Shown here in pieces: positions 1 through 12,019 of a DNA stretch of 64,000 nt. The stretch comes from Aphidius gifuensis (lineage: Eukaryota > Arthropoda > Insecta > Hymenoptera > Braconidae), in contig NC_057793.1 in the NCBI RefSeq assembly GCF_014905175.1, positions 17,043,673 to 17,107,672 on the forward strand. The letters run 5' to 3'. The position numbers and the translations under genes are program-made. The notes under the pieces are model-generated. The model did not search any database. It was given only the letters and a program-made list of their open reading frames with translations, and was not told where the DNA came from. The stretch's first letter is position 1; every line of letters starts with the position of its first letter.

Positions 1-557
1 TAAATACACAGTATCTACATAATTTTAACAGCTCAATTTTTTCCTCAGCTACATCTTTTCATTAGCTAAATTTCCCCTTAGCTATATTTTTAACTTAGTG
101 TCAACTATAGCCAAACAAACAATACCTCCATATTTTTAACATCCAAAATATTTTACTCAGCTACATCTTTTCCTTAGCTCTATTATATTATCAATCACGA
201 AACAAATTACCACCAATACCAGAATAATGTCGATAATACGAAAAATATTCGGAATATATTAAAAAATTTATTTTTGAACTTTTTTTTCTACTTGATGAGT
301 TTTATCAATCGTTAATACAAAATTAGCAAAAAAAATCTATATATTGAAACTTTAAAATCATTGATTATTGAAAGTTACTGAACAACAATATTTGTATGAA
401 AATAGAAAAAAATAAAATAAAAACAAACAATATTTTCATAAATGAATGAAAAAAATTTGTTTAAAAGTGTACTTATTAGTATTTTGTTCAATTACAACAA
501 CACGCCGAAGATGTTTACACATAATAAACCCGCGAGTCTAGATGGCTCACAATTTTT
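1..557 (-). repeat. Family B dispersed repeat, left-edge copy
   Basis: This is a reverse-complement copy of the sequence at 23718-24135. It includes the end motif read here as CGAGTCTAGATGGCTCACA (about 530-550) and the adjacent CACGCCGAAGATGTTTACAC. The first 190 bases are an irregular run of TTAGCTA/TTTTTACTTAGC-type units, matching the AGCTAAGTAAAAAATAT tandem run at 16145-16345. The copy runs off the left edge of the window. No coding capacity is visible. Confidence 0.7.
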
Positions 558-1367
558 TTTTTATTTACCTCTTTCAATTTATCGTCTAATTCTTATCTAA
601 TTTCACTTATCTAACTTTAAAAAATAGTGTTTGTACATCTTATTGGATGCAACAAACTGTTTTAAGATTTTATTCTATATTTCTTTTAAAAGTCAAAATT
701 ACTATCATAATTGTATTTTTAGCTATTATGTTTGTGATAAAAATAATAAAAATAAAAAAATACATTTGATAATGAATTAATTAGTGTAGGTAAAATTATA
801 TTTTTTTTACGAGAAAATTGTTTGGATAGAATTTTTTATTTAGGTTTTAAGACATTCTTATCAAAATTTTTCCTGCTTCCTACACCACTCTTTCACATTA
901 TTTATAACCCAATAATTTTTTTTATCTTCTGAATCCTCATTATTATTTTTACATCTGAATCACTATTTATTTCTTTTAAATCACCTATTTCCATCTGCGC
1001 GGCGAGATTCTTCAATCTCGATTCCGCTCGACGGATGATTTTTATTTCTTGTATTATTTCCTTGACTATATTACAACGTTATGAAAAAAAATGATTTAAA
1101 TTGAATCAAAAATTACTTTTTTTTTGTAAATGATTTTTTAAATATTCAAAATGAAAAATACATACAATATCAGACGATCTTTTGGTTGTGAATCTTCAAA
1201 ATTATTTTTCTTTTTTCCCATAAAATTACTATTTTTCAGGGGACTGATTCCAGTATTCAACTTGATAATGGCAAAATTAAAACACCCTAATTTATTTGAA
1301 ATTTTATTTATATAAAAAGTATCTATTTTTAGGGAATTTTAATTTTCTATTGTTTTTGCTTTTCATC
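558..1367. other. AT-rich sequence without recognisable gene
   Basis: No ORF or repeat match is convincing here. One short hairpin (GAGATT-CTTC-AATCTC, near 1003-1018) stands out for being GC-richer than its surroundings. Confidence 0.4.
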
Positions 1368-2360
1368 GGCCCCCCCCCCCCAACCATGGTAGACCCCCCT
1401 TCTTCCCGAAAATTTTCTAAGTCCCTTAATCTCAATACGATAAATATAGGGAACATCATTAAATATGAAGGAAAATATAGAAAAATTACTGAATATAAAA
1501 AAAAAAAAACGATAAATATGGGAAAATATCAGTAAATATGAAGGAAAAATTACTGAATATAAAGAAAAAACCGATAAATATAGAAAAATATCAGTAAATA
1601 TGAAGGCAAAATCACTGAATATGAAGAAAAATACGATATATATGGGAAAATATCAGTAAATGTAAAGAACGATGTAGGAAAATATCAAAGAAAATTCAGT
1701 GAATATAAAGAAAAAAAAGAGAATAAATATGGGAAAATATCAGCAAATATAGAGGAAAAACTACTGAATATAAAGAAATAATTGCTAAATATGAAGAAAA
1801 AACCGATAAATTCGGAAAAATATCAGTAAATATAAAAAAAAGGGTAAATTTAAAGAAAACTCTCATAATTATGGGAAAATATCAATAAATATCAAGGAAA
1901 ACTTACTGAATAGAAAGAAAAATACGATAAATATGGAAAATATCAGTAAATATGAAGGAAAAATCACTGAATATGAAGAAAAATACGATACATATGGTAA
2001 AATATCAGTAAATGTAAAGAAAAATGTAGAAAAAAATAGGAAAATATTGAAGAGAAATCAGTGAATGGAAAGAAAAAAACGATAAAAATGGGAAAATATC
2101 AGTGAATATGAAGGAAAATATAGACAAGTGACTTAATATAAAGAAAAAAAAGGATAAATAAGGGAACATATCAATTATGCCCCCCCCCCTCCCCGAAAAT
2201 TTTCTAAGTCCCTTAATTAATCTCAACACGATGAATATGGAAAATAAAGAATATATAAACGAATAAACGAAAATATAGAACAATCACTGAATATAAAGAA
2301 AAATACGATAATTATAGAAAAATATTAGGAAAATATCAGTAAACAAAAAAGAAAAGTATA
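1368..2360. repeat. Imperfect minisatellite array of ATATCAGTAAATATGAAGG-type units
   Basis: Variable units built on GGGAAAATATCAGTAAATAT and GAAAAATCACTGAATATAAAG recur from about 1440 to 2350. A poly-C plus CCCGAAAATTTTCTAAG block occurs at about 1370-1425 and again at about 2178-2215. This suggests a larger duplicated unit of about 0.8 kb enclosing the short repeats. The short ORFs across it are by-products of the repeats. Confidence 0.65.
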
Positions 2361-2370
2361 GCAAAATATC

Positions 2371-2718
2371 ATGGAAAAATCATATTTTTCAACAAGATTT
2401 TTCAACAAAAAGATTTTAAAAAAAATTATTAACAAGATAAATTATCAAATATTCAATTTAAACAAAATATATACGATGACTGGAGGATTAGTGAGAAAAA
2501 TCAATGAACAATACCCATCAATAAATAATAAAGAAATAATGATACCAGTAGAAGCTAATATAAAATTCGATGACGATGAGGAAAATGAAAATATACCAAA
2601 CATTAATTTCGAGTTTAAAAAAATACAAGAAATTGTACATCTACCAATTAATTCATTTGCAGGCAAAAATAATTTTAGCAAAAAAAAAAAATTTAATAGT
2701 AATAATGACATTATTTAG
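2371..2718 (+). CDS. Unidentified 115-aa ORF
   Basis: An ATG-initiated frame directly follows the minisatellite. The protein is Lys/Asn-rich with an acidic run (DDDEENEN, about residues 68-75) and a basic tail. I do not recognise a family. The first 35 residues look like AT-rich filler; the more varied part (about 36-100) could be a remnant of a real exon. There is no signal peptide or clear fold signature. It could equally be chance. Confidence 0.2.
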   Translation: MEKSYFSTRFFNKKILKKIINKINYQIFNLNKIYTMTGGLVRKINEQYPSINNKEIMIPVEANIKFDDDEENENIPNINFEFKKIQEIVHLPINSFAGKNNFSKKKKFNSNNDII

Positions 2719-3403
2719 ATATCATCGCAATCATAATAGCAATAAATGAAGTGGAATTTATATATGCAATCTCAGGACGGTTATTGAAATAAAGAACAAT
2801 AACATTAGCAGACGACAGTGATTATGAAGTAAAATAAAATTTAAATGAAAAAAAGTTTGATTAAACTAAATAAAGATAATAAATTTACCAAAGAAAATAT
2901 ATTTTAGATTTAACTAACTATATAGAATAAAAAAGCAGAAAATTTCTCGGGAAAAAAGGGTGATTTGATAGTATTAAAGGAATTGAAAATAAATAAATAT
3001 AAAAAAATTAAAAATATAATGACGACTTGAGCAACAACTAAAACGTTAATTCCTGATTCAACCGAGAGAAAAAAGTAAATAGAATAAATACAATCGAACT
3101 CGACAATTTTGTAATAAATATTTAACATTGACAGGCTAAAATCATAGTACAACAAAATGAATAAAAAAAGAGAGTTTAAAAGGTTAGAAGAAAGCGATTC
3201 TGGACATGGAGATGACCCATTAGAAGGAACAAGCAAAATAAATGAAAATTAAATAAATTTTAGCTGTAACAATAATCATTGTAACAATAGAGAATGAAAT
3301 AAATTTGTAGTCACGAATTTTAATATATATTAAAGAAGAAATTAAAATTCCCCCCGCAGGGAAGGCACAGTTGCTTCAGCAACTGTATATGATCATTTTT
3401 TTT
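2719..3403. other. AT-rich sequence without recognisable gene
   Basis: No supported feature except a short perfect hairpin at about 3369-3386 (CAGTTGCT-TC-AGCAACTG), just before the family A copy. Confidence 0.35.
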
Positions 3404-5328
3404 AAGTGAAACTTCTTTACAGAGGGTAGCGACAAAATTCGAAGCCCACTACCGTCATACGCTTTCGTATACTATCCGGTATACGCTCAGTCACTCGCTC
3501 TCGTATACTCTCGGTCACAAGTGGATAAAGAGGGGAGTATTACATAGAGAGAAAGGAAGCCGGCAACCATTCTTCATGTACTATATATAGCGTATAAACT
3601 CGGAGCGTCAGCTGGTATGTGTGTATGCGTGTGCGACTTTTTTTTTTTTATTTAAATATTATTAAACAGTTCAACTGAGTTTAATACTTAAATAATTAAT
3701 TTAAAAAAAAAATTCATTTAAACGTACCAAGCAATAGTTATCTCGCGTGTTTAAAGAATGATTATTATAATAACAATAAAATTATTGTTATTATTATTTT
3801 TCATACTATAAATATATATTGTAACGAAATTTATTATTTCGTGGGTTCTCGAAATAAATAATCATCGGAAAGAATACAGATTATTTATTTGTTAACGTTT
3901 GCGTGTTATTAACTAATGGGAGTTGGTTATTAATAAATAAAGGATCACTAGTGCAAGGCTCTGTGTAGGGTCAAGACTATTATAAATGACATCAATGGGG
4001 CGCCTGTTCGATGTTTATAAGATGTCTTGATACACCAAACCTTATTGTGGCGAAGGCCACACTCCTCCATCGAAGAGATGAACTCACCGAAGGCTGCGTA
4101 CGAAGCCCGATCGTAAACCTATCGAACTGCGGGCTAGGAAAGTGTGCTGCGCATGTCCGGGGCGATAGGTAGGAGAGTGCTACTGAGTGGGGTGAGAGCT
4201 CACAGCAGCTAAGCACTAAACGTCGTCGTTAGACGACACAACTTGTCTGGCTCTCGTACTGATCACTACCTTCTCTTGACTGGCTCTCTTGGTTCACTAC
4301 TGGTTCTCTCGACATCGTTTGGATCTCTCGTAAATTCTCTCTAGGTATCAGACGTCAAGTCCTGGTAAAACTCTGCTCGAATTTCCAATGACGGACTAAT
4401 ACTAATGATCACGCTATATTGCTCTCTTATTATAATAATTATTATTATTATATTCTCGCTACATAATGTGTATGTGATGGTTAGACCATCATCACACATA
4501 AATGTGTATGTGTGAGTTCACGAATGGATCGCTGTAAATAATAACAATAATAATAATATTGAGATATATTATTATTGCAATGGCAACGTATGTGTAAGAC
4601 CTGGTCACGGATGGATCGCTGTATGGTTCCCTATACAAAATACATACCTCACGTGTAGACTATTTGCTCCCACACTTACGATCCTTGTGACGTAGGTATT
4701 TTACTATAGTATAGTCGCAACGTTATATAGGCGTATGTAACACACTATACTTGGTTCACGATGGTTTCCTCAGGTTCGGTTGCGTATTTCATAATCCAAT
4801 CAGGTGGACCGCGCCCCTCTACCGTTTCTAAGACTGAGTTAGGCTCCCGAATAAGTTCTCGTGACGCCCACGGTTGTTGGCTTCCGAGATAACCAAAATG
4901 GCTCCCCCCGGTGATTTTGAGGAGGATGGTAAGAAATCCTCGTTGTTAACCTTGGCCAATAGTTCTCGCCGCGCAGGTCAGAAAATCGGTTACAATGATG
5001 ATAATTATAACAACAATAATTTCGATTATATTATCAATTATTCACAATAGTATTGATATTAATCAATAATATCTATAATAATAATATTTTGAATATAAAT
5101 ACTCATAATTATCAATATTTATATAGAAATATTATTGTCAATATTATTATCAATATTATTAGTATCATTGATATTATTATCGATGATATTTTTTAATATT
5201 ATTCTTTTATGTATACTATGGTTATATATGAATAATAATATTATAAATAATAATAACTCCAATAATATCATGATTAACAATAATATCAATATAATATTAG
5301 TAATAATATCGATGGTATCAATTATATC
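3404..5328 (-). repeat. Family A dispersed repeat, copy 1, split by an insertion
   Basis: It starts with the family end AAGTGAAACTTCTTTAC and then GAGGGTAGC. It is a reverse-orientation match to copies at 10540-12014 and 24152-25666, including the GTATAC-rich stretch, the TATATATAGCGTATAAACTCG block and the ATT/AAT-rich interior. Homology stops at about 5328, where the other copies continue into a GGCGTAAGTGCC hairpin, so this copy is truncated. The stretch 3820-4994 is absent from the other copies. ORFs read in the ATT/AAT interior are shadows. Confidence 0.8.
3820..4994. mobile_element. GC-richer insertion with TG...CA ends, putative solo LTR
   Basis: This 1,175-bp block begins TGTAACG and ends CGGTTACA, so it has short inverted TGTAAC/GTTACA termini. 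It interrupts family A copy 1 exactly where the other copies read straight through from an ATATAT run into ATGATGATAATT. Its composition is clearly less AT-rich than its surroundings and it has no long ORF. These are the marks of a solo LTR or another non-coding insertion. I could not identify a clean target-site duplication, so the superfamily is unknown. The antisense 74-codon frame at 3992-4216 is not supported as a gene. Confidence 0.55.
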
Positions 5329-5499
5329 GGCAGAGTCAACACGTGGCGCTTCGGTAGTGGCTGCTTCACACTCATACAATCACAGAGTTAGAATTAGAGA
5401 GAGAACGCGCTATAGTCCGAAACGATTCATCTATTTGCATTTAAACATAATCAAAAAATTGAAAAAAAATGAACGATAATGTTTTTAGATCAACTAGCT

Positions 5500-6100
5500 T
5501 AGGAATCATCAGGCCGATAGATGAATAGAAGTGTAGGTCAAAATAAAGTTACAAGCCTAAAAATTTTGGTAAATATTCGGTTTAAATGGAATGTGTTATC
5601 AATAGAAAATGTGTAATAAAATGAAAATGTTAATGTTCAAAATAATAAAATTCAGTCCGTCAGTACGTAATGATTACTTTATTGGATAACCTTAGTTTAG
5701 ATTTTCTATTATTCTGTCTTTAATGATAATGAAAATGGCAACGCGACATTATTTAATAATTATCATCATACCTTATTAATCCATTCAAAAAATAAATAAA
5801 GAAAATTTCATTTAAATAATTAAGGTTGAAAGTAAATCCCATCGTCGAACAAAGTTTGGGCCCAATAGTATGTAATCCGTATTGTAAAGAAAAACAAACT
5901 GATAGTTGAAAAATAGTAGTAGTAAAAATTTTTTTAACGACAAGCGTAAATATGTCATCTGCCCCTATGCCCTATGCCCCTGCCTTTATGTGTTGAAGTT
6001 GTCAACTTTGACATCCGATATCTAAAAAAAAAAAATAGCATGAAAATTTAAAAAAAATTCATCGGAAGAAATTCTGACGTTTATTTGCTACCAAAAAATC
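5500..6100 (+). repeat. Dispersed repeat, copy 1 (second copy near 21177-21780)
   Basis: Patches such as AAGGTTGAAAGTAAATC, AAGTTTGGGC and AAGTTGTCAACTTTGACATC occur here and at 21177-21600 in the same order. No protein is encoded. The boundaries are approximate. Confidence 0.55.
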
Positions 6101-6312
6101 GAAAATTGAATACGGGGCTGAAGTTGGCAGTCAAGTCAGCAGCGGAGGCAGGGGCGTGTTAGATGCCCGGGCCCCGAGCTTAAAAATTCGATAAAACAAA
6201 ATAAAGTGATTGGATTAGAATAGAGAAGAAGTAAATAATTATGAAAAACGATGTAACAAGATTTATCAACGCGCTAATTATAATTACTTAGTAATATTCA
6301 ACCCTTTATTTT

Positions 6313-7470
6313 ATTTGAAAAAGAAAAAAAAATTCCTCAGTCTTTAAAAAGGATTAGTTGGACAAAGTAAAAACGTGGTAATTTTTTTAACGTTGTTATA
6401 CACCTGTAAAAAAAAAATCAAGTCGCTAGCCGTGGTCACTCGTGGTCAGTTAACCCTTTTTTTAAAAAAAAAAATTCCCGAGTCTTTAAAAAAGTTTAGT
6501 TGGACAAAGTTAAAGCGTGGTAATTTTTTAACGTTGAAATACACCTGTAAAAAAAAAATCAAGTCGCTAGCCGTGGTCACTCGTGGTCAGTTAACCCTTT
6601 TTTTAATAAAAAACATTCCTGAGTCTTTAAAAAGGTTTAGTTCGACAAAGTTAAAGCGTGGTAATTTTTTTAACGTTAAAATACACCTGTAAAAAAAAAA
6701 TCAAGTCGCTAGCCGTGGTCACTCGTCGTCAGTTAACCCTTTTTTCAATAAAAAAATTCCTGAGTCTTTAAAAAGGTTTAGTTGGACAAAGTTAAAGTGT
6801 GGTAATTTTTTAAACGTAAAAATACATTTGTAAAGAAAAAATCAAGTCGCTACCTGTGGTCACTAGTGGTCAGTCAACCCTTTTCATTTTAAAAAAATTC
6901 CCAAATACTCAAAAAGGTTTAGTTGGACAAAGTAAAAGCGTGGTAATTTTTTTAACATCGAAATACACCTGTAAAAAAAATATCAAGTCGTTAGCCGTGG
7001 TCACTCGTGGTCAGTTAACCCTTTTTTTAATAAAAAAATTCCTGAGTCTTTAAAAAGGTTTAGTTCGACAAAGTTAAAGCGTGGTAATTTTTTTAACGTT
7101 AAAATACACCTGTAAAAAAAAAATCAAGTCGCTAGCCGTGGTCACTCGTCGTCAGTTAACCCTTTTTTCAATAAAAAAATTCCTGAGTCTTTAAAAAGGT
7201 TTAGTTGGACAAAGTTAAAGTGTGGTAATTTTTTAAACGTAAAAATACATTTGTAAAGAAAAAATCAAGTCGCTACCTGTGGTCACTAGTGGTCAGTCAA
7301 CCCTTTTCATTTTAAAAAAATTCCCAAATACTCAAAAAGGTTTAGTTGGACAAAGTAAAAGCGTGGTAATTTTTTTAACGTCGAAATACACCTGTAAAAA
7401 AAATATCAAGTCGTTAGCCGTGGTCACTCGTGGTCAGTTAACCCTTTTTTTAATAAAAAAATTCCTTTAA
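6313..7470 (+). repeat. Satellite array, about 141-bp unit, about 8 copies
   Basis: The marker GTCACTCGTGGTCAGTTAACC and its variants recur about every 141 bp. Each unit also carries GAGTCTTTAAAAAGGTTTAG, AAAGCGTGGTAATTTTTTTAA and ATACACCTGTAAAAAAA. The stretch around 6720-7050 is repeated almost exactly 423 bp later (7143-7470). That is three units, and so a higher-order repeat. The ORFs translated across it only reflect the repeats. Confidence 0.85.
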
Positions 7471-7720
7471 AAAAAAAGGACAACGTTAAAAAAATTACCA
7501 CGCTTTTACTTTGTTCAACTAAACCTTTTTGGGGACTTGGGAATTTTTTTAAAATGAAAAGGGTTAACTGACCACTAGTGACCACGGATAACGACTTGAT
7601 TTTTTTTTTACAAATGTTTTTTTACGTTAAAAAAATTACCACGCTTCTACTTTGTCCAACTAAACTTTTCTAAAGACTGAGGAATTTTTTTTTAATTTAA
7701 AATTCGAAAAAAGGGTTAAA
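7471..7720 (-). repeat. Inverted tail of the same satellite
   Basis: Immediately after 7470 the same unit runs in reverse complement (AAATTACCACGC, CCAACTAAAC, GTTAACTGACCACTAGTGACC) for a little under two units. The array therefore contains an inversion point at about 7470. Confidence 0.8.
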
Positions 7721-7925
7721 ATATCTAAAAAGTCCGAATGATTTATTAAAAAGCTCGGTAATCTATCCGAGTCTAAAATACACCAATGAAAAAAATTCAC
7801 TTGAATTGCCTATCACACATTCGTATGAATTTTGAAAACCCAGGGCCCTGCATACACCGTATGGAGCGCTGGTCTCTGAAATTTCGGCCGCTAACGTGAC
7901 TGTCAACTTCAGCCCCGTTTTGAGT

Positions 7926-9161
7926 ATTATTTTATTTATTTCAATACAAGATGGGTGCAACGAAAGTAAGGCTATGAAGGTAAGTAATTATAAATTATTC
8001 TCTGTTTTTTTTATATTTATTTATTTATTCCCTTGACAACGTTGTGAAACAATTTGTTTCAAAATTTCAATTTTATAAAGGATTTGAGAAACAAAGGTAA
8101 GTATGAGCTTTAAACATTTATATACTATTTATTTATTACTATGACTACGTCAATAAATAATCTGTTCGAATATTGAACAAATTGAGAGAAAGTTGTGATA
8201 TAGATTGAATCAATTAACTGAAAAATACACAAAATAGAGGTAGCCATTAAATATTTAATAGGGTGGTCCAAAAAAAACCAAATTTTTTTTTTTTGCGTTC
8301 TTCCACTGAAATCCATGTTCCCTATGAAAAGATGTAATTCTGTCAATTTTTTCAAAATTTTAAAATGATTTTTAGAGGTCACGGCTGACGTTCTTCGAAA
8401 AAAAATTGAAAATTTCTATTTTTTTTTTTTTCAGTTATTTAAATTTACAAAAAAAAAAAAAAATTTTGTAGGATAGTTAAAGATCATGTTTTGAAGTGAA
8501 ATTAATTTCTTGCTTATAGAAAAAATAGATATTTTTTTTCCATGAAACAGTTAAACATATAAAAGTTGAATGTTATTATGAATCTTTGGTTTTAACAACA
8601 AAAAAACATTCTTTATACGTATAAAACAATTTCTATTTATTGGTTACATAATAACAAACGTGAACAACATAATAATTATTTAATTTTTTTTTTTAAATGC
8701 TTATTCAAAAATATTTTTCAAATTTAAAAAAAAAAAAAAAAAGTAAGTAAATTAAATGATTTTCGAAATTCGATTCTAAGTGAAATAAATGATAAAACCT
8801 ATCACCGATATATTGATTATCTATTACAATTCTGGCTCAAGATATTTTTTTCGTTTTGTGTTTACTTTTTTTTTCTTTTCTTTTTATTTTGACTTTCTCG
8901 GGTTCACGACTTTTCAAGCTCCCCCTCGTGCGTACTCTTGAAACGAACAAATTTTTTTTTTACCTAAATAGCAAGACAAACCGTTTTCTTTGTTATTTTT
9001 CACTCCCCCACACTATTAATATATAGCATACTCGAGTGACAGAATTTAGTCTTTTGTTTCTATTGAAAGTGGCTAGTCAATGAATTTTTCTTTGTTATAT
9101 TTTGTTTTATTTGTTTTTTCAACAATTTATAAATAATTGTTTGTTATCTGTGTTCAAAAAA
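7926..9161. other. AT-rich non-coding stretch with a MITE-like terminus
   Basis: No gene is recognised. ATAGGGTGGTCCAAAAAAAA at about 8259 resembles the outer end of many arthropod MITEs and of the element ends at 59538 and 62040 in this window (GGGTGG...). I could not find its partner end. Long homopolymer runs dominate 8400-8750. Confidence 0.35.
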
Positions 9162-9599
9162 ATGCCAAAAAAAAGAAGTGAACATTTTTGGTTGATTGGA
9201 AAATCTATAAAAAATATCGACGACAATGATTTTCCATCTAAAATCAACATTTTGAAACTTTTTATTTTTTTTCACTTAGAAGAAAAAAATACACTCAATA
9301 AAAGTGCGGTATTAATAAGCAAAAACCTATTAGCAATTGGTAAAAAAAAAAATCTTCATTGCATGGCAGAACATAATATTTTAAAGAAAATAAAAAAGTT
9401 ATACGAATGCTGGGCTCAATTAAAAAAAGATTCAAATTCAGCTTATCAGTTAAAAATAAGACATACGTTCATCGATGGTTTAAATGATTGTTTTGATATT
9501 TCAAGCACATTAACCATTAAGAAAAATAATATTTATAACCAGAGCCGGGAAATTCGTCTGTTATTTCAGCTTGCCGTAAATACCATGGCAACATGGTGA
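9162..9599 (+). CDS. Unidentified 146-aa basic ORF, possibly a gene or element fragment
   Basis: The preferred start is ATG at 9162, giving MPKKRSEHF; a longer frame from 9102 would begin with TTG in AT-rich filler. The protein is Lys-rich with a predicted helical central region and a conserved-looking LKKIKKLYECWAQLKK segment (about residues 94-109). Residue use is more varied than in chance AT-rich frames. I have an impression of similarity to uncharacterised repeated ORFs of insects but cannot name a family. The frame ends shortly before a GGCC-rich repeat patch (9645-9730), which may mark a truncation. Confidence 0.35.
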   Translation: MPKKRSEHFWLIGKSIKNIDDNDFPSKINILKLFIFFHLEEKNTLNKSAVLISKNLLAIGKKKNLHCMAEHNILKKIKKLYECWAQLKKDSNSAYQLKIRHTFIDGLNDCFDISSTLTIKKNNIYNQSREIRLLFQLAVNTMATW

Positions 9600-10539
9600 A
9601 ATATAGTTTGAAAAAAAGACGATCTGATCCTTGTACATGGAAAAAATGGCCTCAAAAAATGGCCTTTTCTTTTGGCCTCTTAAAAATGGCCCATGAGGCC
9701 ATTTTTTAAAGCCATTTTTAAGAAGCCAAAAAAAAAAAAGAATATGTACAACCAAAATTGAATAGGCAAATAATCATAGAATAATTAGAATAAATCAACT
9801 TGGTATTTCACGTTAATATTAAAAACTCATCTTATTTTGTTATTCCTTACAGGGTAACGGGTGAGGAGGGAATGTGTATGATTACAATATACAGATGTAC
9901 ATCTACCGAAATAAAAAACATAATATTGTGAGAGAAAATTTAAAATGTTAATTGCTGAAATAATATAAAAATAATTTAAAAAATAAAAAGGAAAAAATTT
10001 AATTGCTCACTTGGTATTTTATATGCCCTTGAATTTACTAAATATTTAATTAATGAATTTATTTATTTATTATATTGATACCAAGACGTTTTTTTTTTTA
10101 TCAGATGAAGATAGAAAGCTAATTTTTAGCTTTCTCCTGACACAAGCACAAGTTCCTTTCCAAGCAGGCGTAAGTTGCTTTACAAGCGAGCGTAAGTTGC
10201 TTTCCTTGATGTAAACACAACTAAATTGCTTTACTCCGTCCGAGTAGGACAATGAGTAACTCCACGTTTCCGTGATTTTAATATTTGTTGTGTACAAGGG
10301 GCCTACTATATCAGCTAATGTCCCGTCAACATAACTTTTTTGTTGTATGGGAATACGTCAGCTGTTTTTTTTTTTTCGTTATTCGTTCTCTCCAAATTCA
10401 TTAATTGACACAAATTATAACCGGTCACAATAAAATAGATATAAAAAAAACTATAAAAAAAAAAATTTTGGTATTTGTAGTGTTTAAAAAAATAAATTAA
10501 GAATAATTGATGACGATATTATTCAAAAAAAAAAAAAAT
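9600..10539. other. Non-coding stretch with short GGCC repeats
   Basis: AAATGGCC/GGCCATTTTT motifs recur in both orientations at 9645-9730, forming small hairpins. At 10130-10205 the motif CAAGCxxGCGTAAGTTGCTTT is repeated in tandem. No gene is supported. Confidence 0.4.
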
Positions 10540-12014
10540 TAGCGTGTTGCGAGTACGCGCAGGGGAAGTGAAACTTCTTTCAGAGTAGTTTCATGTCACG
10601 CTGAATATTAATAATAATAATAATAATAATATTAATACTGACAATAATATTTAAATATAAATATTATTAGTTAATAATAATTATTAGTATTTATATTTCG
10701 AATATTATTATGATAAATTTTATTATTTATATCGTCACATTAATATAAGAAGCGCTTAAGTGCCATTTTTAGGAATTTTTTTTTTTCTAAAAGAAAAAGG
10801 GCGTGAGTGCGAATTTATAAATTTTCGGGCTTTGCATCCAATTTTAAGGCTTAGAGAAAAAAAAAAGTGCGTATGTTCAGGGACTTACGCCTTTTTTCCA
10901 TTCTCAAAATCATTTTCAATAAAAGATGAAGATTTGTAATTATTTTTATATTTTTCTTATTGATAATAAATTATGTATAATTATCAGTAAACAATCAATA
11001 CATAATAATTAAGTCAATCCTTGGACATACGCCCTTTATTCTTTATCAAAGGTTGTTACGCCCATTTTCCCTTTTTTTTAAGTATTAATATTAGATGAAA
11101 AACCCGAAAATTTATAAATTTGCACTTACGCCCTTTTTCCTTTAAAATTGACGTTTTTGGCACTTACGCCCTTCATTCTTTAATGCGACGATATAATTAA
11201 TACCATCGATATTATTACTAATATTATATTGATATTATTGTTAATCATAATATTATTGGAGTAATGGAGTTATTATTATTTATAATAATATTATTCTTAT
11301 ATAACCATAGTATAAATGAAATATCATCGATAATAATAATATCAATATAATATTAGTAATAATATATTATAACATATTGTTATAACAATAATATTATCGT
11401 TTTCCAATAATATCAGTGACATTAATAATATAAATAATAACATTGACAATAACATTCATATATAAATATTGATAACTATTAGTATTTATATTCAAAATAT
11501 TATTATTATAGATATTCTTATTAATATCAATACTATTGTGAATAATTGGTAATATTATCAAAATTATTGTTGTTATAATTATCATCATTTATATATATTT
11601 ATAATAATTTTATTGTTATTATAATAATGATTCTTTAAACCCGCGAGATAACTATTGCTCAATACGTTAAAAAAATTTTTTTTTTAAATCAATTGTTTAA
11701 GTATTAAACTCAGTTAAACTGTTTGATAATATTAAGTAAATAAACAAAAAAAAAGTCGCACACGCATACACACATAGCAGCTGACGCTCCGAGTTTATAC
11801 GCTATATATAGTGCATGTATAATGCTTGCCGGCTTCCCTTCTCTCTATGTAATTCTCCTCTCTTTATCAGCTTGCGACCGAGCGTATAGCAGGGAGTATA
11901 TCAGAAAGTATACAAGAGAGTACACGAGAGAGTAAACGCGAAAGTAAACGCGAGCGCGTAACGCTAGCAGGGCCTCGAATTTTTTTGCTACCCTCCGTAG
12001 AGAAGTTTCACTTC
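10540..12014 (+). repeat. Family A dispersed repeat, copy 2
   Basis: It opens with AGCGTGTTGCGAGTACGCGC then GGAAGTGAAACTTCTTTC, and closes with GCTACCCTCCGTAGAGAAGTTTCACTTC-type sequence. Both ends therefore carry the same imperfect palindrome GAAGTGAAACTTC in opposite orientation. Inside, 10740-10890 and 11035-11190 form an inverted repeat (GGGCGTGAGTGC / GCACTTACGCCC and a GGCACTTACGCCC partner). An AAT-rich block follows. No ORF has coding character, so it looks like a non-autonomous element. The copy at 24152-25666 is in the same orientation. Confidence 0.8.
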
Positions 12015-12019
12015 AAAAA

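Larger units (their letters stand above)
6105..7925. mobile_element. Element with inverted flanks enclosing a satellite array
   Basis: Sequence around 6115-6145 (ACGGGGCTGAAGTTGGCAGTCA) is found inverted at about 7897-7920. Flanking GGGCCC-containing blocks also match in inverted orientation (about 6165-6190 and 7835-7850). The array at 6313-7700 lies between the arms. A TIR element or Helitron-like carrier with internal satellite repeats is a plausible reading. No transposase is seen. Confidence 0.45.

Noticed and set aside
3992..4216. 74-aa antisense ORF in the GC-richer block
   Set aside because: Longer frames are expected by chance at this composition, no motif is seen, and the block looks like a non-coding LTR.
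6313..7470. CRISPR-like regularly spaced repeat
   Set aside because: The whole ~141-bp unit is repeated; there are no unique spacers and no cas genes. This is an arthropod satellite.
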